Positions 1 through 18,593 of a stretch of 64,000 bases of DNA are shown piece after piece. The stretch's first letter is position 1. Every line of letters starts with the position of its first letter. The position numbers and the translations under genes are program-made. The stretch is from Lepisosteus oculatus (lineage: Eukaryota > Chordata > Actinopteri > Semionotiformes > Lepisosteidae): NCBI RefSeq assembly GCF_040954835.1, contig NC_090723.1:9310001-9374000 (forward strand). Direction: 5' to 3'. The notes beneath the pieces are model-generated. The model did no database searches and was not told the origin of the DNA. It was given only the letters and a program-made list of their open reading frames with translations.

Positions 1-546
1 AAGGCCGGCAGTGATGGGGTCACTTTCCCTTTCAGCCTGGAAAACAGTTCCTCCAGCCGCTGCCCTGCTGGCACACGCCGCCCCCCCAAGTCTCCTGCCT
101 CCAGACTCCCCTCAACACCGAACCCCGACTCCGGCTCAGGGCCGCCGGCGGGGCTCCGCTCTGGCTCGGGGCTGGCCGAGATGCGAGGCGAAGTCAGGGA
201 AATTAGGTCAATTAGCGTTTTTTTAAAAAAAAAGTTCACATTTCACCTCGGGATCACGCACACGAGAACTGAAAATACAGTCCGTATTTTCACGGCGTGT
301 GAAATAGCACAGCTCCGTTTTACACTCGCGAGTCGCCGGCTTATTTCAGATTTCGAGTGGTCGACAAGACGAGCGAGTTTTGTTTTTCGCCCCCACCCAC
401 CCCTGCTGCTAAGGGGGTTGAAATATTCGGGTTTTGCCACAGGTATGACACGAATGCACTTTAAAAACAGACGGACTTCAAAAGACTTAATTATGTAGAT
501 GAGATTTGGAGCAAACAGAGAGGAACAAGTTGAGGCATAATTATTT
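1..546. other. hoxb6-hoxb5 side intergenic flank
   Basis: This stretch lies downstream of hoxb6 in the direction of hoxb5, which is outside the window. It holds no convincing coding region: the open frames here are short, GC-driven and match no Hox exon. I see no repeat or RNA gene. A short A/T run lies near 220-240. Confidence 0.5.
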
Positions 547-1117
547 TTTATTGAATGATTTCGCCATTAGATACCCTTTGTGACAAAACTACAAACACAA
601 CCACGTACAAAATTAATAAAATAGAAACTTTTGAGCCAGCCTAGGTAGTTCTATTTTTCTCAGTAGATTTATTTTTGTCCCTTAAACTATAAAACAACTC
701 ACACAGACCGCGGGCATTTAACTTACAAAAGAAATACATAACTCAACCGTGCACGGAACTATTATCTTCTTTTTATACAGAGTTTAAATATGAACACGAC
801 TATGACAATTATTTCAAACAGCTTCCTTAAACATAGTCATTGAAGTCACTGAGGCAAATGTTAAACTGAGGAGTTGGCAACCAACAAAACAAGTAGACCG
901 GTTTTCCGCAAAACGGGAAAATATCAAATAAAAGCCAAGAACAATATCGAGTCAAAAGGAGACGTTAGGTGAAATTCTGGAATGCTACAACGAATTTACT
1001 CAACACGTTTTTCACTGGTGGAAATCTGGAAGGAAGTGTAAATTAAAAAAAATACAAGTCTTTATATTTCATAATTAGAATAGCGCGGAATCCGCGTTTA
1101 TCTTCATTGTCTGTTGA
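547..1117 (-). other. hoxb6: hoxb6 3' UTR (predicted)
   Basis: This AT-rich stretch follows the hoxb6 stop codon. On the minus strand an AATAAA hexamer lies at 547-552 and another at 668-673, giving 3' UTRs of about 570 or 450 nt. The longer form includes the miR-196 seed site at 642-649. The polyadenylation points are predictions only. Confidence 0.5.
642..649 (-). promoter_or_regulatory. miR-196 8-mer seed site in hoxb6 3' UTR
   Basis: The + strand reads TAGGTAGT, so the minus-strand mRNA carries ACTACCTA, complementary to bases 1-8 of miR-196. The next base also matches. It lies about 470 nt after the hoxb6 stop. The miRNA itself is encoded in this window at 37770-37791. Pairing outside the seed is weak, so translational repression or decay is more likely than cleavage. 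Confidence 0.6.
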
Positions 1118-3165
<2,048 letters not shown>

Positions 3166-3207
3166 TGGGAGGGTACAGTGCTTTTCCTTGGTTTATGATT
3201 TGTTGTG

Positions 3208-3333
3208 TTTTATAGTCCAAGTGGTTTAGCTATTAGTAGTTTATCGGAGATTGGGTTTTAGCTGAAGGGGGGGTGGCGAGGTGCCACTGCGGGACAGAGG
3301 AAAACCATACCATATGATCAGCAGCCGGCCAAT
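3208..3333 (-). promoter_or_regulatory. hoxb6 proximal promoter candidates
   Basis: Reading the minus strand, a CCAAT box lies at 3329-3333 on the + strand (GGCCAATCG) and a TATA-like CTATAAAA lies at about 3208-3215. The latter is only about 45 bases before the start codon and would imply a very short 5' leader. The role is inferred from position only. Confidence 0.35.
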
Positions 3334-6300
3334 CGCGAGCACCCGTGAGGAGCGTCTTATTCCGCGCATCAGGGATCCCGGCAGAGATCTGAAACCTCCT
3401 TATTTCCTCTCTTTTTACCCCCACCACCCCCCCCCCCTTTTCCAAGAGAGAAAATCCTCCTCAAAAAACTCTTCTTTCCAGCTCGAAATGTAAAACTTCC
3501 GCGTTAACGAGCGCAGCCCCGGAGACAGCACAGTCACAGAAACTGCGGGTCCCGCAGCTGCCAGACTGTACAGACCGGTCAAATCTGTCGCCCATTTGCA
3601 GTGGCACCGATACTGTATCTGTCGTGTTTTGGCCATTGTGTGAGTTGCGCGAGTCTGTGTGAGTGTGTGTGCGCCGTTATTGAGAAGATCCGCTTCGTTC
3701 AATTTGGTTAGATTCATGTTGTTGTTTTTTTTAAGAGTTTCGCCTATGCGCCTTGTTTTTAAAATCGTTACCGAGCTTTTATTTTATTTTGTACACGTAT
3801 GTGTCCCTTAAACAACAAGCAAAGACACACGCAGGTTCATAGAAATAACAGAGGAGGAATTGCCGACTGGCAGCAACAAGTTTGGGGAAATTTCGGGTTT
3901 TATCCTTCCAACACGGTCCATTCGGTGCTACACTACAGTGTGACTGACGCCTGCCAAACACGCAGTCGCCCACGGAGGTTCCGGGCTCTGGTCTCGTTAA
4001 CTAGTGCCACCTATCCTGATAGCTCACTGTACCTTTTCTCAGTGATCCATTAAGCCTGTTATGAAAACAGAAGGCTTATGTTCGCATTTAATACCCACGT
4101 CTCTTGAACCGCTTTACTGACTAGCACGGTTGCTGACCCCCTACAGCGTTTCAAAACCGAACTGAAAAGTCTGAGAAAACGCCAAGTCTTTCAGCGAGTT
4201 GTCCTCAATTCCCCCATGAACGCCGATAACCGTTTTTACTTTCATACAGTAGAAAGTTTTGTTGTTGTTGTTTTATGGTCAGCAAGCCTGCCTCTTCTAT
4301 CAGGCTAGAGGCTACCATTCTGCACGGCAAGGCAGTGCTTTTCAAACTTCATCCACCTCCCCAGACAAAGAAAAACACACGAAACGTTACACCTGAGAAT
4401 TATCTCCACCGTCGCCTTGCAGAAGGTCCTCCCCTCCTCTTCCATCGACGGCTCTTGTTTTGATCGCTGTCCGGAAGAATTGGCCCGGATCTTTCTCTGG
4501 TATTTCTCGGCCGTTATGATTTCGTGTTCCCCGGTACAGGCAGCGGAAAACCGAAAAGAGCCCCCGAACGTACAGGTTTCTGCACAAACAGGCAAATTCA
4601 CCATTTTAGTCCCAAGCGCACATTAATTATTTATAAGCGCAAACTGCAGACCGGGGCTGTTAATTGTATTTTTTAAATAAGCGAAAAGGCGATCATTTAA
4701 GGAAATAACACCTAAAGGAAATGGGCTTTCCTTTCAGACGCGTTTCTATTATACTTTTTTTTTTCTCTCTCTCGATGCAGGGTTTTCCTTTGTGAAACCG
4801 GTCGGACTCCGAGCAGCACAAACACATTTTCGAACTCGCCCCCTGAAAGAAACCAAGCGACAAACTGTTTGGGGAGGGAGGGGGGATTCAGAAGCCAGTG
4901 TCGCCAGGAGGAAACTGGGACAAGCAGCGAGAGAGCCCGGAATCTCAGCGGAAACACCGCCGAGGAATCGCACCTACGAGAACAGCGCTCTTTTAAAACT
5001 ATTAGCCCTGTTTTACCGAGACAGAAAAACAAGTCGGGCATGCCTGTCATTTTGAGTAACTTCTCCGAAGATCGCTCACTGCTCTGTGTACATGCTAGAT
5101 TTGTTTATGTAAGTAAATACTCTATTCGTAAAATGAAATGTTTTTTGTGTTTGTATTTGCTCTGATAAATCACATTGATCAAGATTTATTCAGGGAACTG
5201 ATAGCATTGTTCGAGGTTTATGCCAAATATTTTAATGTATGAGGTCATAATTACGAAAATTATATATATATATGCTTAGAAAATGTGTATATAAGGGCTT
5301 GATGCGTTTTGCATAAGTTAATTACAGTAAGTCCGTGTTCCTAGGTACAGCTTCATTACAATTATACTGAAAATCATTTAGGTCTCTTTCTGTCTGGGTT
5401 TTAAACCCATTCTAGCTTTTTTAGTGTAAAATAAAAATTAAAATGTGAAGAAATGAATTTTCATCTTTTTTTTTAAAGGAACCAAAAACTACTGAGTACT
5501 CTCTGGCAAAGTAAGGTCAGAACTCCAAAGGAAACTTTTAAATTCAAAACAGACCGTAGCGACCCAAAGGAAAAAACAGACTGCGATTTATTTCAACTTT
5601 TTTTTCGAAAATAGTTTCTTTGTGTACTTCCTTAAGAATAAATAAGGAGCTCGGTAAGTGGACTCCATGTTACACTTAAAAATGTTTAAATAGATGCACC
5701 CACTGAATTAAAGTCGAAGGAGTCCCGCAAGAGCTCATAAAAAGACTTTTCGAGTTCCTCTCGCCTATTTTTCACAGCACAGATTTCAGCCTTTTTAAAA
5801 CGTTTTAACAAAAAAAAGTTTGAGGCTAAGAGTCCGAATCAATCGTCATTTACAATTTTTAAAATTAAATGTTAAAACATTAACAAAATGGTGAGATGTT
5901 TCGTTACATATTCTTAGCTATTATAAATCTGAACTTTTAATTTTAAGCACATTAAACAGAAGGCTTTTCTTTTTTTTATTCGCTACCCCAAGATCTTTCC
6001 CCTCATTCACCCTGTGAGACTGTTGCACTGATAAAAATCGCCCAAGCAAGACAGTTTGAAAACACACTTTCCGACTGTTTCCAAAGTCAGAGCTTAATTG
6101 TTACTTACGGCTTTCGCATGAGGTTTCTAAGCGCGGTGGGTCCTTATTTCTGCATTAACTCGAGTTTATTTTAAAAAAAATCAAATACAAGAAGAAAATA
6201 AACATCAGCAAATCGATAATTACTGTAACATCGCTCTCTCGCGCGCGGGGGGGAAGCCGCCTGTATTTAATTACTCTATTCCACGTGAGATTGTTCTTAA

Positions 6301-7920
6301 TTATAATTTAAAAAGGCACCATAAGGTGAACAATTAATAAAAGAAAGGCTGTTTTCGTCGCTAAAACGGTACCAATCATAACGACAATATAGAGAAAGAA
6401 TCACCCTATAATATTTAAACCGACGTGGCAGGCAGAGTGATTCTATGGATTAAATGAAGTAGGTAAAAGATAATATAAACTTGCCTTGTTGACTGAGGTT
6501 TATTTCTAATTATTACTCATCAATTACTTGATCCTCAAAGACACTTAATTGCGCTGAACTCATCAGCTGGCCCGTTACCTCCTACAATTCTGCGCAGATT
6601 AGCCGGTAAATATTTAATTGCTAGGTACGAGTTTGATCTCATTTACTCCCGTTTTAAACGCTGATGTGGAAAACTGTAGCAAAGGCCAGGAACAACTTAA
6701 ATGTTCACTGCTTTGCCCACTAACTAATGATTAACTCGGCTGGGGTGGAAATCCGCATTAACCAAAAAAAAAAACTCTAGTGTCCATTTTGGGCGTAGAC
6801 GGAAAAGTGCTTATAATTTAAAAAAATATATATATATATTTAAAAGAACGTTTCAGCGAGAGATGACGAAAGAAGTTATATTTTTAAAGGTCGATTCATA
6901 TTTTAAAAATATATGATATGATTAATCCTGCACAAGTATACCAATAATCTAAATATTATGGTATGACAGATAATATCTCTATAATGTGTATATATATAGA
7001 GACGTGGTGTGTGATATGTATTTCATAGATTGTATATGATATATCTCAATGGCTGCTTAAAGAAGTAAAAATCTAGTTTGACTTGCACTAAAAATCTGGA
7101 ACATAATAGTGAATAATCAAGTATTGATACCGGAGAAAATGTGCTGTTGCGCGCCATAGCCTTGAACGTACAGACGGAAAACCTGAAATCAATCTGAATG
7201 ATCAAGGACGCATTCTGACATACAGTGAGTCTCTACAGCCTCCCCCCCTCTCCCCCTCTGTCTCTCGTTCTCGCCTTCTGTCTCTCTAGTCCTCTCCCTC
7301 CAGCAAACACCCGTCGTCGGTCGCCGGGGACTTGGCGAAAACGTGGGTGTGAGTGCGTGGGTGAGGGAAGCCGAAAGTTTCAGGCGCCGCCGCTCACAGG
7401 TCGCTTGGCTGCTCGCTCGGACCGTGAGCTCGCCCCGAAACGGCCCTGCGGAGACGCCAAGGAAGAAAACCGCGGTGACGATCACCACACCAATAACAAC
7501 ACTCGTTTCAGCCCTAATAACGAGGGGGCGCATAGAGCGCCTGCTCGCGGCTTTCAGAAACATAGACCACCCCCTTGATGTCAGCCCCCCCCCCCCCCCC
7601 ACTCTGATCCACACAACAGACAACGCCGTCATGAGAGTGTAGACACATCAAAGACTTAGAGGAAGACTTACAGCCCTCTGCATTCTCTGCCCTAAAAGAG
7701 TCAATTACTGCACAGGAAACACGCCCTGCAGCATTTCGCACCCTTACAAGTGTCTGTATTTGGGGATTTCGAAGATTTCTGGAGCTAAGCAAGACACGCA
7801 GGTAGTTTGCAAGGACGCGCCGCCCGTGCCAACACACAAGCACGGAGAACACTTTTAAGAAAGCAGAAAAGGTTGTGACCTCAGACTGGCCCGTTACACT
7901 TTCCTATTTGTATGTCACGG

Positions 7921-7937
7921 CGACGCTAGATGGCAGC
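7921..7937 (+). promoter_or_regulatory. CTCF-like motif
   Basis: The sequence CGCTAGATGGCAGC closely fits the core CTCF consensus (YAGRKGGCRS). It lies between hoxb6 and hoxb7. Insulator sites between Hox genes are known in vertebrate clusters. Binding here is inferred from the motif alone. Confidence 0.4.
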
Positions 7938-8594
7938 AACGAGCCAAGGAAAACCGAGAGCTGCACCAATCTGCGCCATCGGAGCGGTGTTACACACACT
8001 GCAGACAAGAGCCAATAGCTCGGGATTGCACGGTGACTCATTGTTCCATATGCAAGGGTATTTAAAGCACGGACTTCGACTTTAGACAGAAAAACAGACA
8101 AATATTATTGTAGCACTAACCCACTGACAGTTACAGACTGTTAACCAATGCTCTCAATATCACAACATTCACAACAGCTTGAGCTGATTTTATTATTATT
8201 GTTGTTGTTGTTGTTTCTGCTGCTGTTGGTATTAACCTCTCTGGCGATCTTGCACAATGTAAAATAAACTCCCCTCATTTGAAACTGTTCCGCGTCTCCT
8301 CTGATTTTATTGCAAATAGTTCTCATCTGGGGTATCATGCTTTCCGCGTCCGGCGTTGGGGATTAAGATCGAAGGGACAGCCTTCACCGAGGGATCAGGC
8401 GCTCAGTGCTGGAATGCAATTAAAATATCGCGTCCTTGTGCTGCTTCACGCCATTCATCTAGAGCAATACACACCAACATATTCAATTATGGTGTTATAT
8501 TTTTGATACATTAAAGCAACATTCGTCATTGTTTATAATTTCTACGTCATACCAGAGTATTCAATGTTTTTATTATTTTAAAGATCAGAAACGT

Positions 8595-8595
8595 C

Positions 8596-8639
<44 letters not shown>
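8595..8639. repeat. (TTA)n microsatellite
   Basis: About 15 uninterrupted ATT/TTA units. The poly-Asn and poly-Ile open frames that cross it are artefacts of the repeat. Confidence 0.95.
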
Positions 8640-8640
<1 letters not shown>

Positions 8641-11600
8641 ACACGATCGCCAGGTGAGACGGCTCGGAGCAGCGCCTCGCTTTGTAACAGAGAGTCTCCG
8701 AGAGAGACAGAGCCGAGTACGAGACGTTGCAGCTGTGTCCCAACACAACCGGATGGATTTTGCTGGAGAAAAGGCGGAAGAGAAACCGAGAGCCGAGGGG
8801 GAGAGAGAGAGAGAGTGAGGGATCACCTTCTTTCAAAGTTAGGTTCCTGGATGCGTTTCAAATATGAAGATAACGGATTACTGGTTTGATCCTAAGCAAT
8901 ACATCATACTAAGGGATGCATTGGTGTGTATGGGGAGGGAATTTCGCTGGTATTAGTCTTTCCGAGTCACGTTTCTATAAACATTCCTGCTTCCTCACCC
9001 TCCTTTTAAAAACAGTTCCTAATCGCTCCGATGCGGAGCGGTGTCTGCTCCGTGGTGCTGGCCAACCCAGGCGGCGGCACGGTGAGTGCAGGAATGTCGC
9101 ATAGCGCCGTGGCCCCTCACACGGCGCCCCACGTAAGAGGTGACCCAAGAGAGCTCAGCGCGATCCAATTGGCAACAGTGCAGCCCCACCACACAGCGAA
9201 GCCTCTACCCAGCTCGCAAACCGCCCTCGCCTCGCCACAGGCACCCCGCCGCATCCACCACCACCACCACCACCGAGTTCCAGCGATCAATAGCCTGCCC
9301 AGTCACTTTCATCTCACCTAAACTCTGCAGCCGAAAAACAAAGCGAGAATGACGAGTGACCTAGCCCGCACATTCAACAGATACACAACTAAACAACCGG
9401 CCTTTCTGCATCCCCGACATTTACAGCACGCTGTGATATATTGCACTGCTCTGTCATTTGCAGCAAAATAATGAATGAAACCAAGCCTTACCTTTGCTGA
9501 CCATCCTTCTCTCCGTCTGAGAGCGGGCGCAGGGAGATGCTGTTTTTTTTTTTTTTTGCCTCTGCTCGGACATTACTGTTGCTCCAACCTGTACGGTCAT
9601 TAGCGGCGAGGCGGCGACGCAAGAGCGGCCGTGTCTGCGCGCTTCAACCCCTGACATTTACACGCGGAAAAGCGAGCGGGATGCCTTTAGGAAAAACGAG
9701 CGGAGCTCTCCGCCGTGCCCAGACTTCACACACAGCCTCCATTGCAGCGGAAATCCCAGTTAAACTCGGCCACATGAGCATAGCAGTGCAGGAGAAAGCG
9801 CTGGGAGTCCGCTCGGTCTCCAGCAGGCGCTAAGGAACTCATCAAAGTTCATTTTTTTAATATTATTTATATCAATGAAAAAGAGCCAAGAACCTTTAAG
9901 GAAGACAGTGTTGCTACACAAGGTGCGGTAGCCAAAAGAATGCTGCATTATATCCACTTGGGAAATCATAAAAAGTTCATGTTCACGACTGAAGATCCAC
10001 ATGACTGTTCTCGGCCAATCCCAGGACACAGCCAGTCATAAAGTTCTATCACAAAGTTGTAAATTTTCATAAAACAACAAGGAATTTATTGCATTTCTTC
10101 ATGAGTGCGTTAGCAGCAGTCTTTCCTCCGTCGCCATTTTCTCCCCCCCTGCAAAACCAGAAGGATCTCGAAGAATGTATTAATATCGCTAATATGGTTT
10201 AATAATCTTAATGGGTCTGATCACTGGGAAACACGCTCCGAGAGCGAGGAGGGTTTGCTTTCATGTAGCTGATAATGCCCGCAATATAAAAATAAAGAGC
10301 AAGGGGGGTGTTTGGATTTGCATTTGGCTAAATTATACAAAGTCTTAGTGTTTTTCTGAACGAAACAGTTACGTACCAGCTATGTTGCTAGCCAAATTAT
10401 AAAAAAAAAAACGTTTAACACACCTCCGATTCTGTTAGATTACTTAATCACTCATTTCCTATATTTTATGCCAGACACAGACTTTACATATATATATATA
10501 CTGGCTAAAAACAAGGAGCAGGGGTATCACATCAAGCTGTGAAAATATTATTATTGGCTCCACTCGTGATAAAGGCCATTTAAACACGCTGACCGTGTTT
10601 CAGTTTTATTTAAAAGGGGGGAAATAATTCCATTGAAAAAAAAAAATCCGTACGAGTACAACATACCGATATTCATATTAAGCACGTTAACAGTTAAAGT
10701 GGATTGTGGATTCGCAATTTCGGATTTGTATAAAAACGTCGCCGGGCGGCTGCTTCTACAAGGAGCGGTTGCACGGCCAAAAATACAAAAAAAAAATATT
10801 CTGTTCAGTTTCTCTCATTTAACCACGGAGGAAATATTTTTTTACGTTTTATTCTGGGGGACGAGGAAACCGAGAGAACGGACTACCCCATAAATGCGCA
10901 AGCTTGTTCTGCTTCGTTCGTATATGTTCAAAAATGTAAAGAACGACGCAGTTTTTGTTGAAACGGCGTTTTAAAACAAACAAAAACAAATAATAGTATT
11001 ACCAACAGATTCTACGCTGTTTTACCTTTATCTTAAAGTAGGCCTGTATTTTCCGGCTCTCTGACATTACTGAAAGAATATTTTCTATCAAACAAATTCA
11101 ACAATTATTCGTAGGCGTTAATTCAATAGCATAAAATGTCTGTTCGTTTATTGAAATGCTGTAGGTTATTTGCTAGAATCAAAAATGGATCGAATATGCA
11201 GGTTTGGAATGTGGATTAGGCGAAAGCGTTACCCGCAGCCTTGTGCTACGGTGATGATGCTGTTGCAAACGAAACTAAAAGTCTAAATAAAGAAAATCGT
11301 GTTTCTTCATTTTGCGTAAAATCACTCGTTTGTGGGCACGCTTTCGGGTTTCGTTTGCCCTATAATTTTAACTTTCTACATTTCCGAAAATACGAACTAG
11401 AAGGGGAAGATTTCACAATCCGCCCGAAAGTGAAACCGGTATTTTAAGCTCATTGTTAAAAACTCACAATTGCTCAGTTGTTACCCTCCTTGCAAAGTCT
11501 TTTTTTTCCCCCCCGTGCCTCTTTTATTTAGTTTTTTTTTCGGAGTCATTTCCGGGTTTTATTGATGCTGTAAAGAATTACGGCCCACAATAAAAAAACA

Positions 11601-12649
11601 ACTTGGAGACCCGGTGCGGAGAACAAACCCCGCCTAAAACAGAGCGCCCGGCTCCGGGACTTCTATCAGCGCCTTCACAGAAAAAGGTCAATATTCGTGC
11701 TGGGACATGCACAAGAAAAACAAAGAAATATTTTCGAACGAATATCTGTAAATATTTCTATAAACCGAAGTAACAGCATGTGTATTTATGTATATAAATT
11801 AAGTACACACACAGGCCTCTGTATTATATGCGTAGCAATTTCTAAACAGAATTGTGGGGAATATTTCTTGTTGGCTTGCTTTATGTATGGTTGGACATAT
11901 ATTACATATGTCTATGATCTATATAAGTATGTATACAGTACACGTATATGAAGTTTTTTAAATTGATTTGTTAAAGGAACGCGATGCGCAGAGAGGTGGA
12001 AAGTCATTTTTAGGTGCTTATATCCACAGCAGGTTTTATATAGTGTTTTTTTCAAGGCTCTTTGACGTATTAATACGACGCTATGTTAAGCGGGCATTTG
12101 AGGCAGGAAAGGAAGAATTGCACCAATAAAAAAAAATACCAGTTGTTTGCGTTTTTTACACAACTTTTTATTCCTCCACAACATACAGACAAAAATATCA
12201 ATAAGTACATCTTGTGGTCCACTGTACAGGATTTATAATGTACACACGCAAAAACAGGCTTTTCTTGAATGAAAAAAAAAGACAAAGAAAGCGCTTACAG
12301 AAGAAAAAAAAAGAATCATATATATACACAAATACACAAAAGGTGAATGTGTCATGTATGTACACTTCCTTTTATATCGGATATACCGGGGCAACCCTAT
12401 CCCTTCACCGCATTTTTAAAAAAGCTTCGCTTTTCTCTGTCTGGTGAAACAGTGCTAATCCGACACGACACAACGACAACGACTCGGGGGTCAGGCTGCT
12501 TGTATAGGCACGACACTTATCAATGGCGACGTTTACATCCTAACACAACACCAACAACAACAGCAACAACAACAGCCACAACAACAACATAAAAATGCCG
12601 ATTTTATTTTCCACGATTACGCTCACTGAAGAGTTCAAATTACATTTCA

Positions 12650-12656
12650 TAGGTAG
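12650..12656 (-). promoter_or_regulatory. miR-196 7-mer-A1 site in hoxb7 3' UTR
   Basis: The + strand TAGGTAG gives CTACCTA in the mRNA, matching miR-196 bases 1-7. It lies about 210 nt after the hoxb7 stop and about 45 nt from a stronger 8-mer, a spacing at which paired sites often act together. Confidence 0.45.
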
Positions 12657-12697
12657 GTGTCACATCAGTCTCTAAATGTACAAAACATTACGTGTAG

Positions 12698-12705
12698 TAG
12701 GTAGT
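12698..12705 (-). promoter_or_regulatory. miR-196 8-mer site in hoxb7 3' UTR
   Basis: The + strand TAGGTAGT gives a full 8-mer seed match in the hoxb7 transcript, about 160 nt after the stop. Downstream pairing is partial. HOXB7 is an established miR-196 target in mammals, which supports the call. Confidence 0.65.
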
Positions 12706-12863
12706 ATTGTTTGTTTCATTCTTGTTTTGTGTTTTTATTAATCAGTGTTTTGCAAAAAGGGGACGCCGCGATTCCCCCCTATTCACTCTATGCTCAGTCT
12801 TATTTTGTAGGTATTTTGTTTGATTTTTGTCGGAGTTCTGGGTCGGTGCGGCGGAGCTGCTCA

Positions 12864-17140
<4,277 letters not shown>

Positions 17141-18593
17141 AATTTGGCCGGGTGATTTGTAGGCCGGGACGTTTTAGTGTCGGTTTTACGAGGTACCGTG
17201 ATATATTACGGAATTAAAGTCCAGATTTACACCAAAAAGCACCCCTTTTTCCTCAGGGTTCACGTGACAGGGGGCACGTGACTCGCGGTGGTCCAATGGA
17301 AAGGGGGCTTCCCAGATCTTCGGCGCTGTGGAAAATCTGAAGTACGGCTCAGATTAGAAAATGTTAAATAATTTACGTTATGTAACCTAAAGATCCGCGT
17401 GTGCAAGAGGCAAGAGCTCGCAAACACAAATCGATAAACTACAGCCTGGACCGTAATCCGTTCTGTCCCGGGGAGCGAGATTGGAGTGTGCTGGGGTCGG
17501 TGGAGGTGCAGAGAGGAAGAAAAATCAGATTTAAGAACGTACTCCACCATTTGCGAGGCATCACATACATAAAGAGAAACCTATTTATTGCAGCATCGAT
17601 TTTCTCCTCGAAACATCGTCCTGCGAATATACCCCCCCTCTCCCTCTCTCTCCCCACACACGGCGCTCTGTCCCTGCTATCTGGGCGAGCGCTTCTCTCC
17701 CGGCTGCCGGTGTGTCTGTCGGCTCGTCCGGGGCTCCAGCTAATGAGTTAGACTCTGTTGCAGAGTTTCTGCCTCAGAGCATCCATTTACACCGGCCGCA
17801 CAAAAGCTCGTGGTTTCCAGCAATGAGGATGAAACTCGGATTTTTTTTTCCACCTCCAGGAACGTTTGACGCACAAACCCCCCCCCCCCCCCTCCTCCAC
17901 CAAAGACCCCCCCGGCCCCCAATAAAAGAGTTTTAAATGAACACGTGATTCCGTTCCGAAGATGTTCCATTAGAAGAACTTATGGGTACAGCTGAACGCG
18001 AATACAGCTCGGAGTGCATAATAACTGTAATGATATCACCGCCTGTGATGCGTTAATAGGCCTATGGGCCATTGATACACGAGTATCCCGGTATTAACGC
18101 CTGTTCCTTTTCTTTGTGATTGTGAGGTGTCTTTACCCGACTGCTGCCACAACCATAATAAAAGGTTTCACAGGTCTGGTTTACCAAATCATTCAGATTT
18201 TAGTGCTCCGTCCGCCACAGTCGCCCAATACAAAGTCGGACGCGAGTAACTATCGGTACCTAGTCGTATATCGTGTTGGGGTTTTGTTTTACTTAAAATT
18301 GATTTTTTTTAAAAAAGGCAACTTAAATCGCAAATAAATTTGCTCTCATATTGGAGTGAGCTTAGGTCTGGATCATCTTATTCTACTGTCAGCGAGGGGT
18401 GGGGGGCTTTTCTCAGGCCGGGAATAGAAGACGAAGGCTTTTGCGCCCCCGTTTGCCTCTCGTCTTGTGGGGGAACTGTGGGGACGGGGCTATGTGGGGT
18501 GTCTGTGGAAAGACAGGGGCCCGACCAGAGGATCACCTCGACAGAGAGGAAGCAGGAGGACAGCTGTGCCGTCACGGGATTTCGCTTGTAAAC
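17141..18593. other. hoxb7-hoxb8 intergenic region
   Basis: This compact spacer, about 1.4 kb up to the predicted hoxb8 poly(A) site, contains the hoxb7 promoter elements at 17261-17297 and a poly-C run near 17878-17892. I see no coding region. Confidence 0.6.
17261..17297 (-). promoter_or_regulatory. hoxb7 promoter: twin E-boxes and CCAAT box
   Basis: Two CACGTGAC motifs start at 17261 and 17275, 14 bp apart, followed by GTCCAATGG (CCAAT at 17293-17297), about 120-160 bp upstream of the hoxb7 start codon. CACGTG is bound by USF/MYC-type bHLH-zip factors and CCAAT by NF-Y; both types are known at HOXB promoters such as HOXB4. Function here is inferred. Confidence 0.5.

Larger units (their letters stand above)
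3334..12166. other. hoxb6-hoxb7 intergenic region
   Basis: This is about 8.8 kb without a convincing coding sequence. It holds a CTCF-like motif at 7921-7937, a TTA microsatellite at about 8595-8639, a short (GTT)n run near 8200 and poly-C runs near 7590. TC- and CpG-richer stretches at about 7220-7640 and 8640-9350 could hold promoters of antisense transcripts, but I see no gene structure. No interspersed repeat is recognised. Confidence 0.55.
12167..12863 (-). other. hoxb7: hoxb7 3' UTR (predicted)
   Basis: Minus-strand AATAAA hexamers lie at 12734-12739, 12603-12608 and 12167-12172, so 3' UTRs of about 130, 260 or 700 nt are possible. The two miR-196 seed sites at 12698-12705 and 12650-12656 are excluded from the shortest form, which leaves room for control by alternative polyadenylation. 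Confidence 0.45.
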
